A stretch of DNA of 64,000 bases from DASYTH01 sp035762905 (GCF_035762905.1 NZ_DASUCC010000024.1:1-64000), one strand, 5' to 3'; counted from the first letter of the stretch, positions 49,582 through 58,731 are shown. Numbers and translations: made by a program. The notes: generated by a model from the sequence alone, not told the origin.

Positions 49582-49962
49582 ATGGCACGACTCGCTGGCG
49601 TCGACCTCCCCCGCGAGAAGCGGATGGAGATCGCGCTGACCTACATCTACGGCATCGGCCGTACCCGAGCCAAGGAACTGTTGGCCGCCACCGGGGTGAG
49701 CCCGGACTTGCGCGCCCGCGACCTCTCCGACGAGGACGTGATCAGGCTGCGTGACTACATCGAGGAGAACTTCAAGGTAGAGGGTGACCTCCGCCGCGAG
49801 GTGAACGCCGACATTCGACGCAAGATCGAGATCGGCTGTTACGAGGGCCTGCGGTGGCGCCGCGGTCTGCCGGTCCGTGGTCAGCGGACCAAGACCAACG
49901 CCCGCACCCGCAAGGGCCCGAAGAAGACGGTCGCCGGAAAGAAGAAGGCCGGGAAGAAGTGA
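49582..49962 (+). CDS. rpsM: 30S ribosomal protein S13
   Basis: 126 residues from ATG 49582 ([34 protein letters not shown]) with AGAGGAGATAT ahead. Head protein touching P-site tRNA; ends in [27 protein letters not shown]. The 170-base gap from rpmJ shows no gene. Confidence 0.98.
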   Translation: MARLAGVDLPREKRMEIALTYIYGIGRTRAKELLAATGVSPDLRARDLSDEDVIRLRDYIEENFKVEGDLRREVNADIRRKIEIGCYEGLRWRRGLPVRGQRTKTNARTRKGPKKTVAGKKKAGKK

Positions 49963-50153
49963 GCAAGACCCGCGGCAGTGTCGTCGCCATCGTCACGCAA
50001 CGGCGACGGAACCGGCCCTTCGTGGCCATGCAGGTCGCTCCCAAGTGCCCGCGTCCGCAGGCACTTCGTGAGCTCTACCTGGACGCCGGGTCCCGCATCC
50101 GGCGCAGCGGGTCGGGATCCGACCACGAGACCACGTCTTCCACCTCGCGCTGA
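49959..50153 (+). CDS. Possible small protein between rpsM and rpsK
   Basis: 64 codons from GTG 49959, which overlaps the S13 stop as GTGA, the standard coupling arrangement here. Encodes a basic, Arg/Ser-rich peptide ([20 protein letters not shown] ... STSR) with one Cys. Third-position GC is about 84%, in keeping with coding. It fills most of a 214-base gap that is unexpectedly long for this operon. No homologue recognised; it may instead be leader sequence of rpsK. Confidence 0.42.
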   Translation: MSKTRGSVVAIVTQRRRNRPFVAMQVAPKCPRPQALRELYLDAGSRIRRSGSGSDHETTSSTSR

Positions 50154-50176
50154 AGCTCAGGAGAGAAACCCACAAC

Positions 50177-50581
50177 ATGCCACCGAAGTCACGCACTGGC
50201 GCCGTCAAGAAGGTTCGGCGCAAGGAAAAGAAGAACGTCTCGCATGGCCACGCGCACATCAAGAGCACGTTCAACAACACGATCGTCTCGATCACGGACC
50301 CGAACGGCAACGTGATCAGCTGGGCCTCCAGCGGCCACGTCGGCTTCAAGGGGTCCCGGAAGTCCACGCCGTTCGCCGCGCAGATGGCCGCCGAGAACGC
50401 CGCTCGCAAGGCGGCCGAGCACGGCATGCGCAAGGTCGACGTGTTCGTCAAGGGCCCCGGTTCCGGCCGGGAAACCGCGATCCGTTCGTTGCAGGCCGCC
50501 GGCCTCGAGGTCGGCACCATCCAGGACGTGACCCCGCAGCCGCACAACGGTTGCCGCCCGCCGAAGCGGCGCCGGGTCTAG
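50177..50581 (+). CDS. rpsK: 30S ribosomal protein S11
   Basis: 134 residues. [51 protein letters not shown] and the C-terminal [17 protein letters not shown] are standard. Platform protein contacting mRNA in the E site. AGGAGAGAAA binding site. Confidence 0.98.
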   Translation: MPPKSRTGAVKKVRRKEKKNVSHGHAHIKSTFNNTIVSITDPNGNVISWASSGHVGFKGSRKSTPFAAQMAAENAARKAAEHGMRKVDVFVKGPGSGRETAIRSLQAAGLEVGTIQDVTPQPHNGCRPPKRRRV

Positions 50582-50604
50582 GGCTACGGGGAGGAGAACA
50601 AACG

Positions 50605-51210
50605 ATGGCTCGTTACACCGGCCCCGCGACCCGGATCTCGCGCCGGCTGAAGGTCGACCTGGTCGGCGGCGACCAGGCCTTCGAGCGCCGCCCCTACCCG
50701 CCCGGCCAGCACGGCCGCGGCCGGGTCAAGGAGAGCGAGTACCTGCTGCAGCTCCAGGAGAAGCAGAAGGCCCGCTACACCTACGGCGTGCTCGAGCGCC
50801 AGTTCCGCCGCTACTACGAAGAGGCCACCCGGCAGAAGGGCAAGACCGGTGAGGTCCTGCTGCAGCTGCTGGAGCGCCGGCTGGACAACGTCGTGTACCG
50901 GGCGGGCCTGGCCCGCACCCGGCGGCAGGCGCGCCAGCTGGTCAGCCACGGTCACTTCGTGGTCAACGGCAGGAAGGTGAACATCCCGAGCTTCCAGGTG
51001 TCCAAGTTCGACATCATCGACGTGAAGCCGAAGTCGGCGAACACCCTGCCGTTCGAGGTCGCCAAGGCGACCTTCGGCGACCGCCCGATCCCCGGGTGGC
51101 TGCAGGTCCTCCCGAACACCCTGCGGATCCTGGTGCACCAGGTTCCCGAGCGGGCGCAGATCGACGTGCCCGTGCAGGAGCAGCTCATCGTCGAGTTCTA
51201 CTCGAAGTGA
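50605..51210 (+). CDS. rpsD: 30S ribosomal protein S4
   Basis: 201 residues from ATG 50605 ([19 protein letters not shown]), with GGGGAGGAG ahead. S4 RNA-binding domain: [42 protein letters not shown]. Zinc-free form. It sits inside a longer spurious open frame that begins in the rpsM-rpsK gap. Confidence 0.98.
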   Translation: MARYTGPATRISRRLKVDLVGGDQAFERRPYPPGQHGRGRVKESEYLLQLQEKQKARYTYGVLERQFRRYYEEATRQKGKTGEVLLQLLERRLDNVVYRAGLARTRRQARQLVSHGHFVVNGRKVNIPSFQVSKFDIIDVKPKSANTLPFEVAKATFGDRPIPGWLQVLPNTLRILVHQVPERAQIDVPVQEQLIVEFYSK

Positions 51211-51217
51211 GTCGCGA

Positions 51218-51248
51218 CCCGCGTCCGTCCACCGTGGACGGACGCGGG
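51218..51248 (+). promoter_or_regulatory. Perfect inverted repeat between rpsD and rpoA
   Basis: A 15-base arm (51218-51232) is exactly complementary to 51234-51248 around a single C. Its centre is GTCCAC-C-GTGGAC. It begins 8 bases after the rpsD stop and lies about 60 bases before rpoA. There is no T-run, so it is more likely an attenuator, RNA processing or transcript-stability element than a full terminator. Confidence 0.65.
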
Positions 51249-51306
51249 GTGCACATCCCGGTGGCGTCATATGGCGGGCGCCCCTAGGTAAAGGAAGAAC
51301 GACACA

Positions 51307-52359
51307 GTGCTGATCTCACAGCGACCGTCCCTCGGTGAGGAGCCGGTCAACGAAACACGCTCGCGGTTCGTGATCGAGCCGCTCGAGCCCGGCTTCGGTT
51401 ACACGCTGGGCAACTCCCTGCGGCGCACGCTGCTGTCCTCCATCCCCGGCGCCTCGGTGACCAGCATCCGCATCGACGGCGTGCTGCACGAGTTCACCAC
51501 GGTGCCCGGCGTCAAGGAGGACGTCACCGACATCATCCTCAACCTCAAGGAGCTGGTGGTCAGCTCCGAGGAGGACGAGCCGGTCACCATGTACCTGCGC
51601 AAGCAGGGCCCCGGCGAGGTGACCGCGGGCGACATCGTGCCGCCGGCCGGCGTCACCGTGCACAACCCCGACCTGCACATCGCCACCCTGAACGGCAAGG
51701 GCAAGCTGGAGATCGAGCTGGTGGTCGAGCGCGGCCGCGGCTACGTGCCGGCCGTGCAGAACAAGCAGGCGGGTGCCGAGATCGGCCGGATCCCGGTCGA
51801 CTCGATCTACTCGCCGGTGCTGCGGGTGACCTACAAGGTCGAGGCCACCCGAGTCGAGCAGCGGACCGACTTCGACCGGCTGATCCTGGACGTGGAGACC
51901 AAACCGTCGATCACGCCCCGGGACGCGGTCGCCTCCGCCGGCAAGACCCTGGTCGAGCTGTTCGGCCTGGCCCGCGAGCTGAACGTGGACGCCGAGGGCA
52001 TCGAGATCGGCCCGTCGCCGCAGGAGGCGGACACCATCGCCGCCTACGCGATGCCGATCGAGGACCTCGACCTCACCGTGCGCTCGTACAACTGCCTCAA
52101 GCGCGAGGGCATCCACACGGTCGGCGAGCTGGTCTCGCGCAGCGAGGCCGACCTGCTCGACATCCGCAACTTCGGTGCCAAGTCGATCGACGAGGTCAAG
52201 ATGAAGCTGGTCGGCCTCGGCCTCGCGCTCAAGGACAGCCCGCCCGGGTTCGACCCGTCCGCGGCCGCGACCGACTACGGCAGCGACGGGTGGTCGGACG
52301 TCAGCACCGACACCCACCACGACGACGGCCAGGACTACGCAGAGACGGAGCAGCTCTGA
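51307..52359 (+). CDS. rpoA: DNA-directed RNA polymerase subunit alpha
   Basis: 350 residues with GTG start. N-terminal dimerisation domain ([30 protein letters not shown]) and C-terminal DNA/activator-binding domain ([47 protein letters not shown]). The acidic tail is usual for actinobacteria. Flanked by two related palindromes. Confidence 0.98.
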   Translation: MLISQRPSLGEEPVNETRSRFVIEPLEPGFGYTLGNSLRRTLLSSIPGASVTSIRIDGVLHEFTTVPGVKEDVTDIILNLKELVVSSEEDEPVTMYLRKQGPGEVTAGDIVPPAGVTVHNPDLHIATLNGKGKLEIELVVERGRGYVPAVQNKQAGAEIGRIPVDSIYSPVLRVTYKVEATRVEQRTDFDRLILDVETKPSITPRDAVASAGKTLVELFGLARELNVDAEGIEIGPSPQEADTIAAYAMPIEDLDLTVRSYNCLKREGIHTVGELVSRSEADLLDIRNFGAKSIDEVKMKLVGLGLALKDSPPGFDPSAAATDYGSDGWSDVSTDTHHDDGQDYAETEQL

Positions 52360-52364
52360 CCGCT

Positions 52365-52377
52365 GTCCACAGTGGAC
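52365..52377. repeat. GTCCAC-A-GTGGAC palindrome between rpoA and rplQ
   Basis: GTCCAC (52365-52370), A, GTGGAC (52372-52377) directly follows the rpoA stop. The same 13-base interrupted palindrome, with C at the centre, forms the core of the hairpin before rpoA (51227-51239). Confidence 0.7.
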
Positions 52378-52410
52378 GGTCCGGAGCGGTGATTTCCACA
52401 AGGAGTATCG

Positions 52411-53157
52411 ATGCCCACCCCAACCAAGGGTGCCCGTCTCGGCGGGTCGCCGGCCCACGAGCGGCTGATGCTGGCCAACTTGGCCACGTCGCTGTTCCAG
52501 CACGGCCGGATCCACACCACCGAGACCAAGGCGAAGCGGCTGCGCCCGTTCGCCGAACGTCTGATCACCAAGGCGAAGCGGGGTGACCTGCACAACCGCC
52601 GGCTGATCATGCGGGTGATCCGGGACAAGGAGGTCGTGCACCGCCTGGTCACCGAGATCGGACCGTTCTACGGCGACCGCAACGGTGGCTACACCCGGAT
52701 CGTGAAGACGATGCCGCGCAAGGGCGACAACGCCCCGATGGCGATCATCGAGCTGGTCCAGGAGAAGACCGTCACGGCCGAGGCCGAGGCGGCCCGCAAG
52801 ACCCGGTTCGCCAAGGACGAGAAGAAGGCCAAGGACACCGCCGCCCAGCCGGCCGAGTCCGACGTGGACACCGACGCCGCGGTCGAGCCGGCCGCGGTGG
52901 ACGAGTCGGTCGAGGTCGAGGAGAGCGTCTCCGACGACGAGCACCCGTACGGTCAGGGCAGCCACGCCGCCCTCGAGGACGGCTCGCAGCCGGAGGGCTT
53001 CCCGATCAAGGGCAACGCCGACTCGATGCTCTACCACCTGCCGGACACCGAGTACTACGACCGGACCGTGGCCGAGGTGTGGTTCGCCACCGAGGAGGAC
53101 GCGGAACAGGCCGGGTTCTCGTTGCCGCCGTCGCAGGAGGACGAGGACCAGTCCTGA
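52411..53157 (+). CDS. rplQ: 50S ribosomal protein L17 with extra C-terminal domain
   Basis: 248 residues, against about 115-200 in most bacteria. Residues 1-120 are canonical L17 ([49 protein letters not shown]). An acidic Ala/Glu/Asp/Val linker follows, then residues 180-242 form the same added domain seen at the end of L4 ([20 protein letters not shown] ... YHLPD ... [22 protein letters not shown]). DNA 53071-53102 is identical to 36388-36419 in rplD. L17 lies near the tunnel exit, so the extra domain should project from the solvent side of the 50S. Confidence 0.95.
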   Translation: MPTPTKGARLGGSPAHERLMLANLATSLFQHGRIHTTETKAKRLRPFAERLITKAKRGDLHNRRLIMRVIRDKEVVHRLVTEIGPFYGDRNGGYTRIVKTMPRKGDNAPMAIIELVQEKTVTAEAEAARKTRFAKDEKKAKDTAAQPAESDVDTDAAVEPAAVDESVEVEESVSDDEHPYGQGSHAALEDGSQPEGFPIKGNADSMLYHLPDTEYYDRTVAEVWFATEEDAEQAGFSLPPSQEDEDQS

Positions 53158-54008
53158 CCGGCGCGTTCGACACCGCTGACCGCGAGCCCGCCACCCCGGA
53201 TGGGGGTGGCGGGCTCGCGCGGTTCCGGCTGGACATCGCCTATGACGGCACCGAGTTCTCCGGCTGGGCCCGACAGCCCGGCCGGCGCACGGTCTGCGGG
53301 GTGATCGAGTACGCGCTGTCCAACGTGCTGCGCCGGCACGTCCGGCTGACCGTGGCCGGGCGCACCGACGCCGGCGTGCACGCCAGCGGCCAGGTGGCGC
53401 ACGCCGACCTGCCGGCGGAGACCGAGCCCGAGCCGCTGACCAACCGGCTGGGCCGGGCCCTGCCGGACGACGTCCGGGTCACCGCCGTGCGCCCGGTGCC
53501 GGCCGAGTTCGACGCCCGGTTCGCGGCGCTGCGCCGGCACTATGTCTACCGGCTGACCGACACCCCCTGGCGGGCGCAGCCGCTGCTGCGCCGGCACGTC
53601 GTGTCCTGGCCGCGCCCGCTGGACCTGGCGGCGATGACCGATGCGTCGGCCATGCTGCTCGGCGAGCACGACTTCGTGGCGTTCTGCAAGCGGCGCGAGG
53701 GCACCACCACCGTGCGCGAGCTGCAACGGCTGGACTGGCGCCGGGCCGGCGACGTGATCGAGGCGCACGTGTCGGCCGACGCGTTCTGCCACTCCATGGT
53801 GCGCAGCCTGGTCGGCGCGCTGCTCACGGTCGGCGAGGGGCGCAAGCCGCCGGCCTGGCCGGCGTCCCTGCTGGCCATGACCGAACGGCCGAGCACGGTC
53901 GCCGTGGCCCCGGCGCACGGCCTGATTCTGGTCGGCGTCGACTACCCGCCGGACGCGGAGCTGGCCGCGCGGGCCGCGGTCACCAGGAACCTGCGCGGAG
54001 CACCGTGA
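53154..54008 (+). CDS. truA: tRNA pseudouridine(38-40) synthase
   Basis: About 284 residues. [20 protein letters not shown] start, catalytic Asp in [17 protein letters not shown] (residue 72 in this numbering), and [15 protein letters not shown] near the end. There is no in-frame ATG, GTG or TTG between the rplQ stop and the first conserved strand. Options are CTG 53154, overlapping the rplQ stop as CTGA with AGGAGG at 53135-53140, or GTG 53079 deep inside rplQ (309 residues). The first is shown. Position after rplQ is conserved in actinobacteria. Confidence 0.9.
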   Translation: MTGAFDTADREPATPDGGGGLARFRLDIAYDGTEFSGWARQPGRRTVCGVIEYALSNVLRRHVRLTVAGRTDAGVHASGQVAHADLPAETEPEPLTNRLGRALPDDVRVTAVRPVPAEFDARFAALRRHYVYRLTDTPWRAQPLLRRHVVSWPRPLDLAAMTDASAMLLGEHDFVAFCKRREGTTTVRELQRLDWRRAGDVIEAHVSADAFCHSMVRSLVGALLTVGEGRKPPAWPASLLAMTERPSTVAVAPAHGLILVGVDYPPDAELAARAAVTRNLRGAP

Positions 54009-54045
54009 CGGCCGTCGCCCTCCGTGGAGGAGAGGACGACGGCCG
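54009..54045. terminator. Bidirectional stem-loop between truA and protease gene
   Basis: CGGCCGTCG (54009-54017) pairs with CGACGGCCG (54037-54045), with a further CCTCC/GGAGG pairing inside the loop. It separates convergent genes and can serve both. Confidence 0.7.
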
Positions 54046-54067
54046 GCACAGCTGGTGAATTACCCGG

Positions 54068-55906
54068 TCAGATGTCCAGCGTCCAACTGTTGAGGAATCC
54101 GGTGTCCAGGAACGCGGCGTCGCGGACCCGCAGGGTCCAGGTGCCGTTGGCCGTCTCGGTTGCCAGGTTGCGGGTGAAGACCTGGTCGATGTTGTCGGCG
54201 CTGCCGCCGGCCCGGTTGTGCAGGTTGTAGACCGTGCCGTCCGGGGCCAGCAGGTCGACCACCAGGTCGCCCCGCCAGGTGTGCACGATGTGCACCTCGA
54301 TGGTGCTCGTCGCCGATGCGGTGCCCGAGCAACCCGCGATGACGATCGTGCTGGTCACCGTGGCCAGGTCCGGAATCTGCACGTCGGTGCCGTTGGTCAC
54401 CGGCGCGCATCCGGTACCCGGGTTGTTGATCGTCCAGGAGAACGAGGTGCTCCCGCTCTGGCCGGCCGAGTCGGTCGCGGTGGCGCTCACGGCGAACGTG
54501 CCCGCGGTCGTCGGCGTGCCGGAGATCAGACCGGTCGAGGCGTTGATCGACAGGCCGGTGGGCAGCCCGGTGGCCGACCAGGTGTACGGCGGGGTGCCGC
54601 CGGAGGCGGTCAGCTGCAGGCTGGCCGGGGATCCGACGGTGCCGGTCTGGTTGCCCGGGTTGGTCACCGCGGGGGCGCCCGGGTTGGCATTGCCGGGGTT
54701 GGTGAACAGCAGCCGGTTCGGCGAACCGGTGCCCGGGTTGGTGATCTTGTTCGAGGTGGAGTTGGCCACCAGTGCGGCGGCCACGGCGGCCGGCGAGTCG
54801 TTCGGATGGGTGGCCAGCCACAGTGCCGCCCCGCCGGCCACGTGTGGGGTGGCCATCGAGGTGCCGCTGATCGTGTTGGTGGCGGTGTCGTTGGTCATCC
54901 AGGCCGAGGTGATGCCGACGCCGGGGCCGAAGATGTCCGTGCAGGTGCCGAAGTTGGAGAACGACGCGCGGACGTCGCTGATGTCCGACGCGTTCACCGT
55001 GATCGCCTCGGCCACCCGGGCCGGGGTGAAGTTGCAGGCGTTCTGGTTGGAGTTGCCGGAGGCGATCGCGTAGGTGACGCCGTCGGCGATGGAGTTGCGC
55101 ACCGCGTTCTCGGTGGCGACGTCTGAGCCGGCGGCGCCGAGGCTCATGTTGGCCACGGCCGGGCCGGAGGTGTGGTGCTGGGTCACGAAGTCGATGCCCT
55201 GGGCCACGCCGGCGAAGCTGCCGGAACCGGCGCAGTTGAGCACCTTCACCGCGAACAGCTGCACGCCCTTGGCCAGACCGTACTGCGAGCCGCCGATGGT
55301 GCCGGCGACGTGGGTGCCGTGCCCGTTGCAGTCGGTGTTGTTGCCGTCCCCGGTGGTGTTGGTCAGCCAGGTGGCCCGGCCACCGAAGGTCTGGTGGCTG
55401 ATCCGGATGCCGGTGTCGATCACGTAGGCGGCCACGTTGTTGGCCGTCGTGTCGAAGGTGTAGCTGCTGCTCAGCGGCAGGTCGCGCTGGTCGGCCCGGT
55501 CCAGGCCCCAGGAGGGCGGGTTCGGTTGCACGTCAAGGGCGTGCACCACCCGGTCCTGCTGGACGTAGGCCACCGCGGGGTCGGCGGCGACCCGGCGGGC
55601 CTGCTGCTCGGTCATCGCGGCCGCGTAGCCGTGCAGCGCGGCGCGATAGGTGTACCTGGCCTGGCCGCCGTACTTCGCCGTGGTGTTCTGCACCTGGCCG
55701 TCCACGGTCTGCGCGGACACCGAGTCGGCGAACACGACGACGTAGCTACCGGGAATCGCATCGGCCGAACCGGCGTAGAGCACCTGGCCCTCGGCCGCCG
55801 CCGGCGACGCCATACCCACGGTCGCCGCGACGGTCGCCGCCGCGACGAATCCCAGCCCGGCCAGGCGGCCTAAGCGGCCCCTCCGGGATCGAGCGACTAC
55901 ACCCAT
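54068..55906 (-). CDS. Secreted subtilisin-like serine protease with Ig-like and P-domain (first of tandem pair)
   Basis: 612 residues from ATG 55906, preceded by AAGGAG. Signal peptide ending about AAAEG, inhibitor I9-type propeptide (SYVVVFADSV ... VAYVQQDRVV), S8 catalytic domain with triad D164 (YVIDTG), H196 (GHGTHVAGT) and S350 (GTSMATPHVAGG). A putative Ig/cadherin-like domain follows (about 425-505, GGTPPYTWSATGLPTGLSIN ...), then a proprotein-convertase P-domain (VQIPDLATVTSTI ... GTWTLRVRDAA). No C-terminal membrane helix, so it is not a typical mycosin. Adjacent to ESX genes. Confidence 0.93.
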   Translation of the reverse strand: MGVVARSRRGRLGRLAGLGFVAAATVAATVGMASPAAAEGQVLYAGSADAIPGSYVVVFADSVSAQTVDGQVQNTTAKYGGQARYTYRAALHGYAAAMTEQQARRVAADPAVAYVQQDRVVHALDVQPNPPSWGLDRADQRDLPLSSSYTFDTTANNVAAYVIDTGIRISHQTFGGRATWLTNTTGDGNNTDCNGHGTHVAGTIGGSQYGLAKGVQLFAVKVLNCAGSGSFAGVAQGIDFVTQHHTSGPAVANMSLGAAGSDVATENAVRNSIADGVTYAIASGNSNQNACNFTPARVAEAITVNASDISDVRASFSNFGTCTDIFGPGVGITSAWMTNDTATNTISGTSMATPHVAGGAALWLATHPNDSPAAVAAALVANSTSNKITNPGTGSPNRLLFTNPGNANPGAPAVTNPGNQTGTVGSPASLQLTASGGTPPYTWSATGLPTGLSINASTGLISGTPTTAGTFAVSATATDSAGQSGSTSFSWTINNPGTGCAPVTNGTDVQIPDLATVTSTIVIAGCSGTASATSTIEVHIVHTWRGDLVVDLLAPDGTVYNLHNRAGGSADNIDQVFTRNLATETANGTWTLRVRDAAFLDTGFLNSWTLDI

Positions 55907-55982
55907 TGCACAGCTCCTTGTCGCAGGGCACATGCGACCCCCGCCCTCGTGGGGTCGCATGTGGATGGAGATGGTGGTGGGA

Positions 55983-56012
55983 CGTTCGCGAACGAACTGA
56001 ACTCAGGTTCAG
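55983..56012. promoter_or_regulatory. Two adjacent palindromes upstream of first protease
   Basis: CGTTCGCGAACG (55983-55994) is a perfect 12-base palindrome. CTGAAC-TCAG-GTTCAG (55997-56012) is a perfect interrupted palindrome only two bases away. Both lie 75-105 bases upstream of the protease start, where a regulator could bind. Regulator unknown. Confidence 0.5.
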
Positions 56013-56120
56013 GCCCGAAGGCCCGTAACGCAAGAGAGTCGGACCGCTTCGTAGGGTCGCCTTATGAACAGTACGAATGAAATTTGGGAATGGATTGGTC
56101 TGTTCGGCGTATAGCTGGCT

Positions 56121-56155
56121 GTGGCCGTTGTCGGCAGGTGCCCGGCAACGGCCAC
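56121..56155 (-). terminator. Stem-loop downstream of second protease
   Basis: GTGGCCGTTG (56121-56130) and CAACGGCCAC (56146-56155) form a perfect 10-bp stem, with inner CGG/CCG pairing. Located 34 bases past the stop of the minus-strand second protease, it should stop read-through into the first protease. Confidence 0.7.
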
Positions 56156-56188
56156 ATCCGGTCAGACCTCGCGGTCCGGGCTACCGGC

Positions 56189-57766
56189 TCACAGGTCCAG
56201 CGTCCAGCTGTCGATCCGGCCCACGTCGGCCGCCGCGGCGTCGCGGACCCGCAGGGTCCAGGTGCCGTTGGCGGTCTCGGTGGCCAGGTTGCGGGTGAAG
56301 ACCTGGTCGATGTTGTCGGCGCTGCCGCCGGCCCGGTTGTGCAGGTTGTAGACCGTGCCGTCCGGCGCGACCAGGTCGACTACCAGGTCACCGCGCCAGG
56401 TGTGCACGATGTGCACCTCGACCGTGCTGCTGGCCGAGGCGGTTCCGGTGCAGCCGGAGATGGCGATCGTGCTGGTCACCGTGGCCAGGTCCGGGATCGC
56501 CACGTCGGTGCCGTTGGTGACGGCCGGGCACGGCCCTGGCTGCGGCGGGGTGCCCCCGGCGCCGGTGAACAGCAGCGTGTTCGGCGAGCCGGTGCCCGGG
56601 TTGGTGATCTTGTTCGGGGTGCCGGTGCCGGTCAGCGCGGTCTGCACCGCCGCGGGCGTCGCGGTCGGGTTGGCGGCCAGGAACAGCGCCGCCGCGCCGG
56701 CCACGTGTGGGGTGGCCATCGAGGTGCCGCTGATCGTGTTGGTGGCGGTGTCGTTGGTCATCCAGGCCGAGGTGATGCCCTCACCCGGGGCGAAGATGTC
56801 GGTGCAGGTGCCGAAGTTGGAGAACGAGGCACGCGCGTCGGTGCGGGTGCTGGCGTTGACCGTGATCGCCTCGGCGACCCGGGCCGGGGTGAAGTTGCAG
56901 GCGTTCTGGTTGGAGTTGCCGGAGGCGATCGCGTAGGTGACGCCGTCGGCGATGGAGTTGCGCACCGCGTTCTCGGTGGCCGCGTCGGAACCCGCGGCGC
57001 CGAGGCTCATGTTGGCCACGGCCGGCCCGGAGGCATGGTGCTGGGTTACTGCGTCGATGCCCTGGGCCACGCCGGCGAAGCTGCCGGAACCGGCGCAGTT
57101 GAGCACCTTCACCGCGAACAGGCGGACGCCCTTGGCCAGACCGTACTGCGAGCCGCCGATGGTGCCGGCGACGTGGGTGCCGTGCCCGTTGCAGTCGGTG
57201 TTGTTGCCGTCCCCGGTGGTGTTGGTCAGCCAGGTGGCCCGGCCGCCGAAGGTCTGGTGGCTGATCCGGATGCCGGTGTCGATCACGTACGCGCTGACGT
57301 TCTCGGCGGTCGTGCTGTACGAGTAGTTGCTGTTCAGCGGCAGATCCCGCTGGTCGACCCGGTCCAGGCCCCACGACGGCGGGTTCGGCTGGTCGATCAG
57401 CGCGTGCACCACCCGGTTCTGCTGCACGTAGGCCACGGCCGGGTCGGCGGCGACCTGCTTGGCCTGCTGCTCGCTCATCGTGGCGGTGTAGCCGCGCAGC
57501 GCCGACCGGAAGGTGTAGTCGGCCGTGCCGCCGTACTTCGCGGTCGAGGACTGCACCTGGCCGTCCACGCTCTGCGTGGTCACCTGGGCGTCGTTGAACA
57601 CGACGACGTAGCTGTTCGGGATCGCGTCCGCCGATCCGGCGTAGAGCACCTGGCCCTCGGCCGCCGCCGCGGGTGCGGCCGCGCCGATCGCGGTGGCCAC
57701 GGCCGCGGCCGCGACGAACCCGAGGCCGGCGACGCGTCGGAACGCTCTGTCGCGAGTTTCTGCCAT
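56189..57766 (-). CDS. Secreted subtilisin-like serine protease with P-domain (second of tandem pair)
   Basis: 525 residues from ATG 57766, preceded by AAGGAGA. Signal peptide, I9-type propeptide, S8 domain with triad D163, H195 and S349, a short Pro/Gly linker and a C-terminal P-domain. Closely paralogous to the neighbouring protease but without the Ig-like domain. Long stretches of the two genes are identical or nearly identical in DNA. The upstream regions also match (56027-56043 against 57864-57880), showing that the duplication included the promoter region. Confidence 0.93.
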   Translation of the reverse strand: MAETRDRAFRRVAGLGFVAAAAVATAIGAAAPAAAAEGQVLYAGSADAIPNSYVVVFNDAQVTTQSVDGQVQSSTAKYGGTADYTFRSALRGYTATMSEQQAKQVAADPAVAYVQQNRVVHALIDQPNPPSWGLDRVDQRDLPLNSNYSYSTTAENVSAYVIDTGIRISHQTFGGRATWLTNTTGDGNNTDCNGHGTHVAGTIGGSQYGLAKGVRLFAVKVLNCAGSGSFAGVAQGIDAVTQHHASGPAVANMSLGAAGSDAATENAVRNSIADGVTYAIASGNSNQNACNFTPARVAEAITVNASTRTDARASFSNFGTCTDIFAPGEGITSAWMTNDTATNTISGTSMATPHVAGAAALFLAANPTATPAAVQTALTGTGTPNKITNPGTGSPNTLLFTGAGGTPPQPGPCPAVTNGTDVAIPDLATVTSTIAISGCTGTASASSTVEVHIVHTWRGDLVVDLVAPDGTVYNLHNRAGGSADNIDQVFTRNLATETANGTWTLRVRDAAAADVGRIDSWTLDL

Positions 57767-57984
57767 GTTGGGTATCTCCTTTGCAGGGCGTGCGCGACCG
57801 CCAGCCCTCGCCCGTGGCCGCACACGGAGGTGATACGCAAAAGACTTGTCGACGACTACCGGTTACGCAAGCGAGCCGGAACGTTTCTCACCGTTGCCAT
57901 GAACAGTTAGGTCCACACGGGAACGTTTTGCGCCGACCGGCGCAGAAAATGCCGCCGGATGCGGCGTGTCGCAGCCGGCCGTGA

Positions 57985-58731
57985 TCAGTCCCCGCGCCGC
58001 ACCGGGCCCAGGATCTGCTGCTCGCGTGGCGTCGTGACCAGGGTGAACGGTTTCCACAGGTTGCGGCCGAGGGCCACCACCTGCTCGTCGGAGAGCGTGG
58101 TCAACTGGTGCACCATCGGCGGGGGCAGCCGCCAGATTCGGGCGGCGAGCTGAGCCTGCCCGACCGGAAGCCGTTGCAGCAGCACCAGATCCGCGGCGTT
58201 GGCGGTCGCGCCGGCCTGCGGGTGCATGTACGGCAGCACGTACACCGTGGTCTGCCACGGCGACCGCGGCGGGAACAGCTCCTGCGGCGTCGGGCCGCCG
58301 TCGTGCACCACCAGCAGCGGACCGTCCTCGGACGGCCGGGGCAGCTCGACCGGGCTCAGCCGGCGGATCTGCACCAGCGGCGCGGGCCGGCCGTCCGGCC
58401 CGGTGCCCGCCGCCTTCTGCAGCACCTGCCAGGCCGCCGGGCGCCCGGTGGCGATCACCACCCAGGCGCCGACCGCCATCGCCCGCAGCGCCACCTGGCG
58501 GGCAAGGTACAGCCCACCGACGACGACGATCCGGGTCGGCGCCGGCCGCAGCGCCGACATGGTCAGCGGCTCGCCCTGCAACCCGGACCCGAGCACCATC
58601 CCGCCCCGGTCCCCGGACGGGCTCACCGCGTCCAGCATCGCCGGCGACACCAGGAACTCCGCAGCGATCCCGCGGTCCCCACCCTGCGTGTCCAGCAGCC
58701 GGCTCGACCCGGTCTTGTTCGGCCCGCTCAT
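57985..58731 (-). CDS. Conserved-looking protein downstream of eccE, function unknown
   Basis: 248 residues from ATG 58731. No membrane helix or signal peptide is evident. The middle resembles a Rossmann-like unit (RIVVVGGLYLARQVALRAMAVGAWVVIATG), and TVYVLPYMHPQAGATANAADLVLLQRLP recalls nucleotide-fold segments. It is 58 bases downstream of eccE on the same strand, so it is probably part of the type VII secretion operon. Specific role not identifiable. Confidence 0.7.
   Translation of the reverse strand: MSGPNKTGSSRLLDTQGGDRGIAAEFLVSPAMLDAVSPSGDRGGMVLGSGLQGEPLTMSALRPAPTRIVVVGGLYLARQVALRAMAVGAWVVIATGRPAAWQVLQKAAGTGPDGRPAPLVQIRRLSPVELPRPSEDGPLLVVHDGGPTPQELFPPRSPWQTTVYVLPYMHPQAGATANAADLVLLQRLPVGQAQLAARIWRLPPPMVHQLTTLSDEQVVALGRNLWKPFTLVTTPREQQILGPVRRGD

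Noticed and set aside
49978..50604. N-terminal part of the long open frame ending in rpsD
   Set aside because: It overlaps rpsK in a different frame and lies before the clear S4 start at 50605.
54068..57766. Interpretation of the two subtilases as mycosins (MycP)
   Set aside because: They lack the C-terminal membrane helix and have P-domains, which fit secreted alkaline subtilases. Location by ecc genes is noted but not enough.
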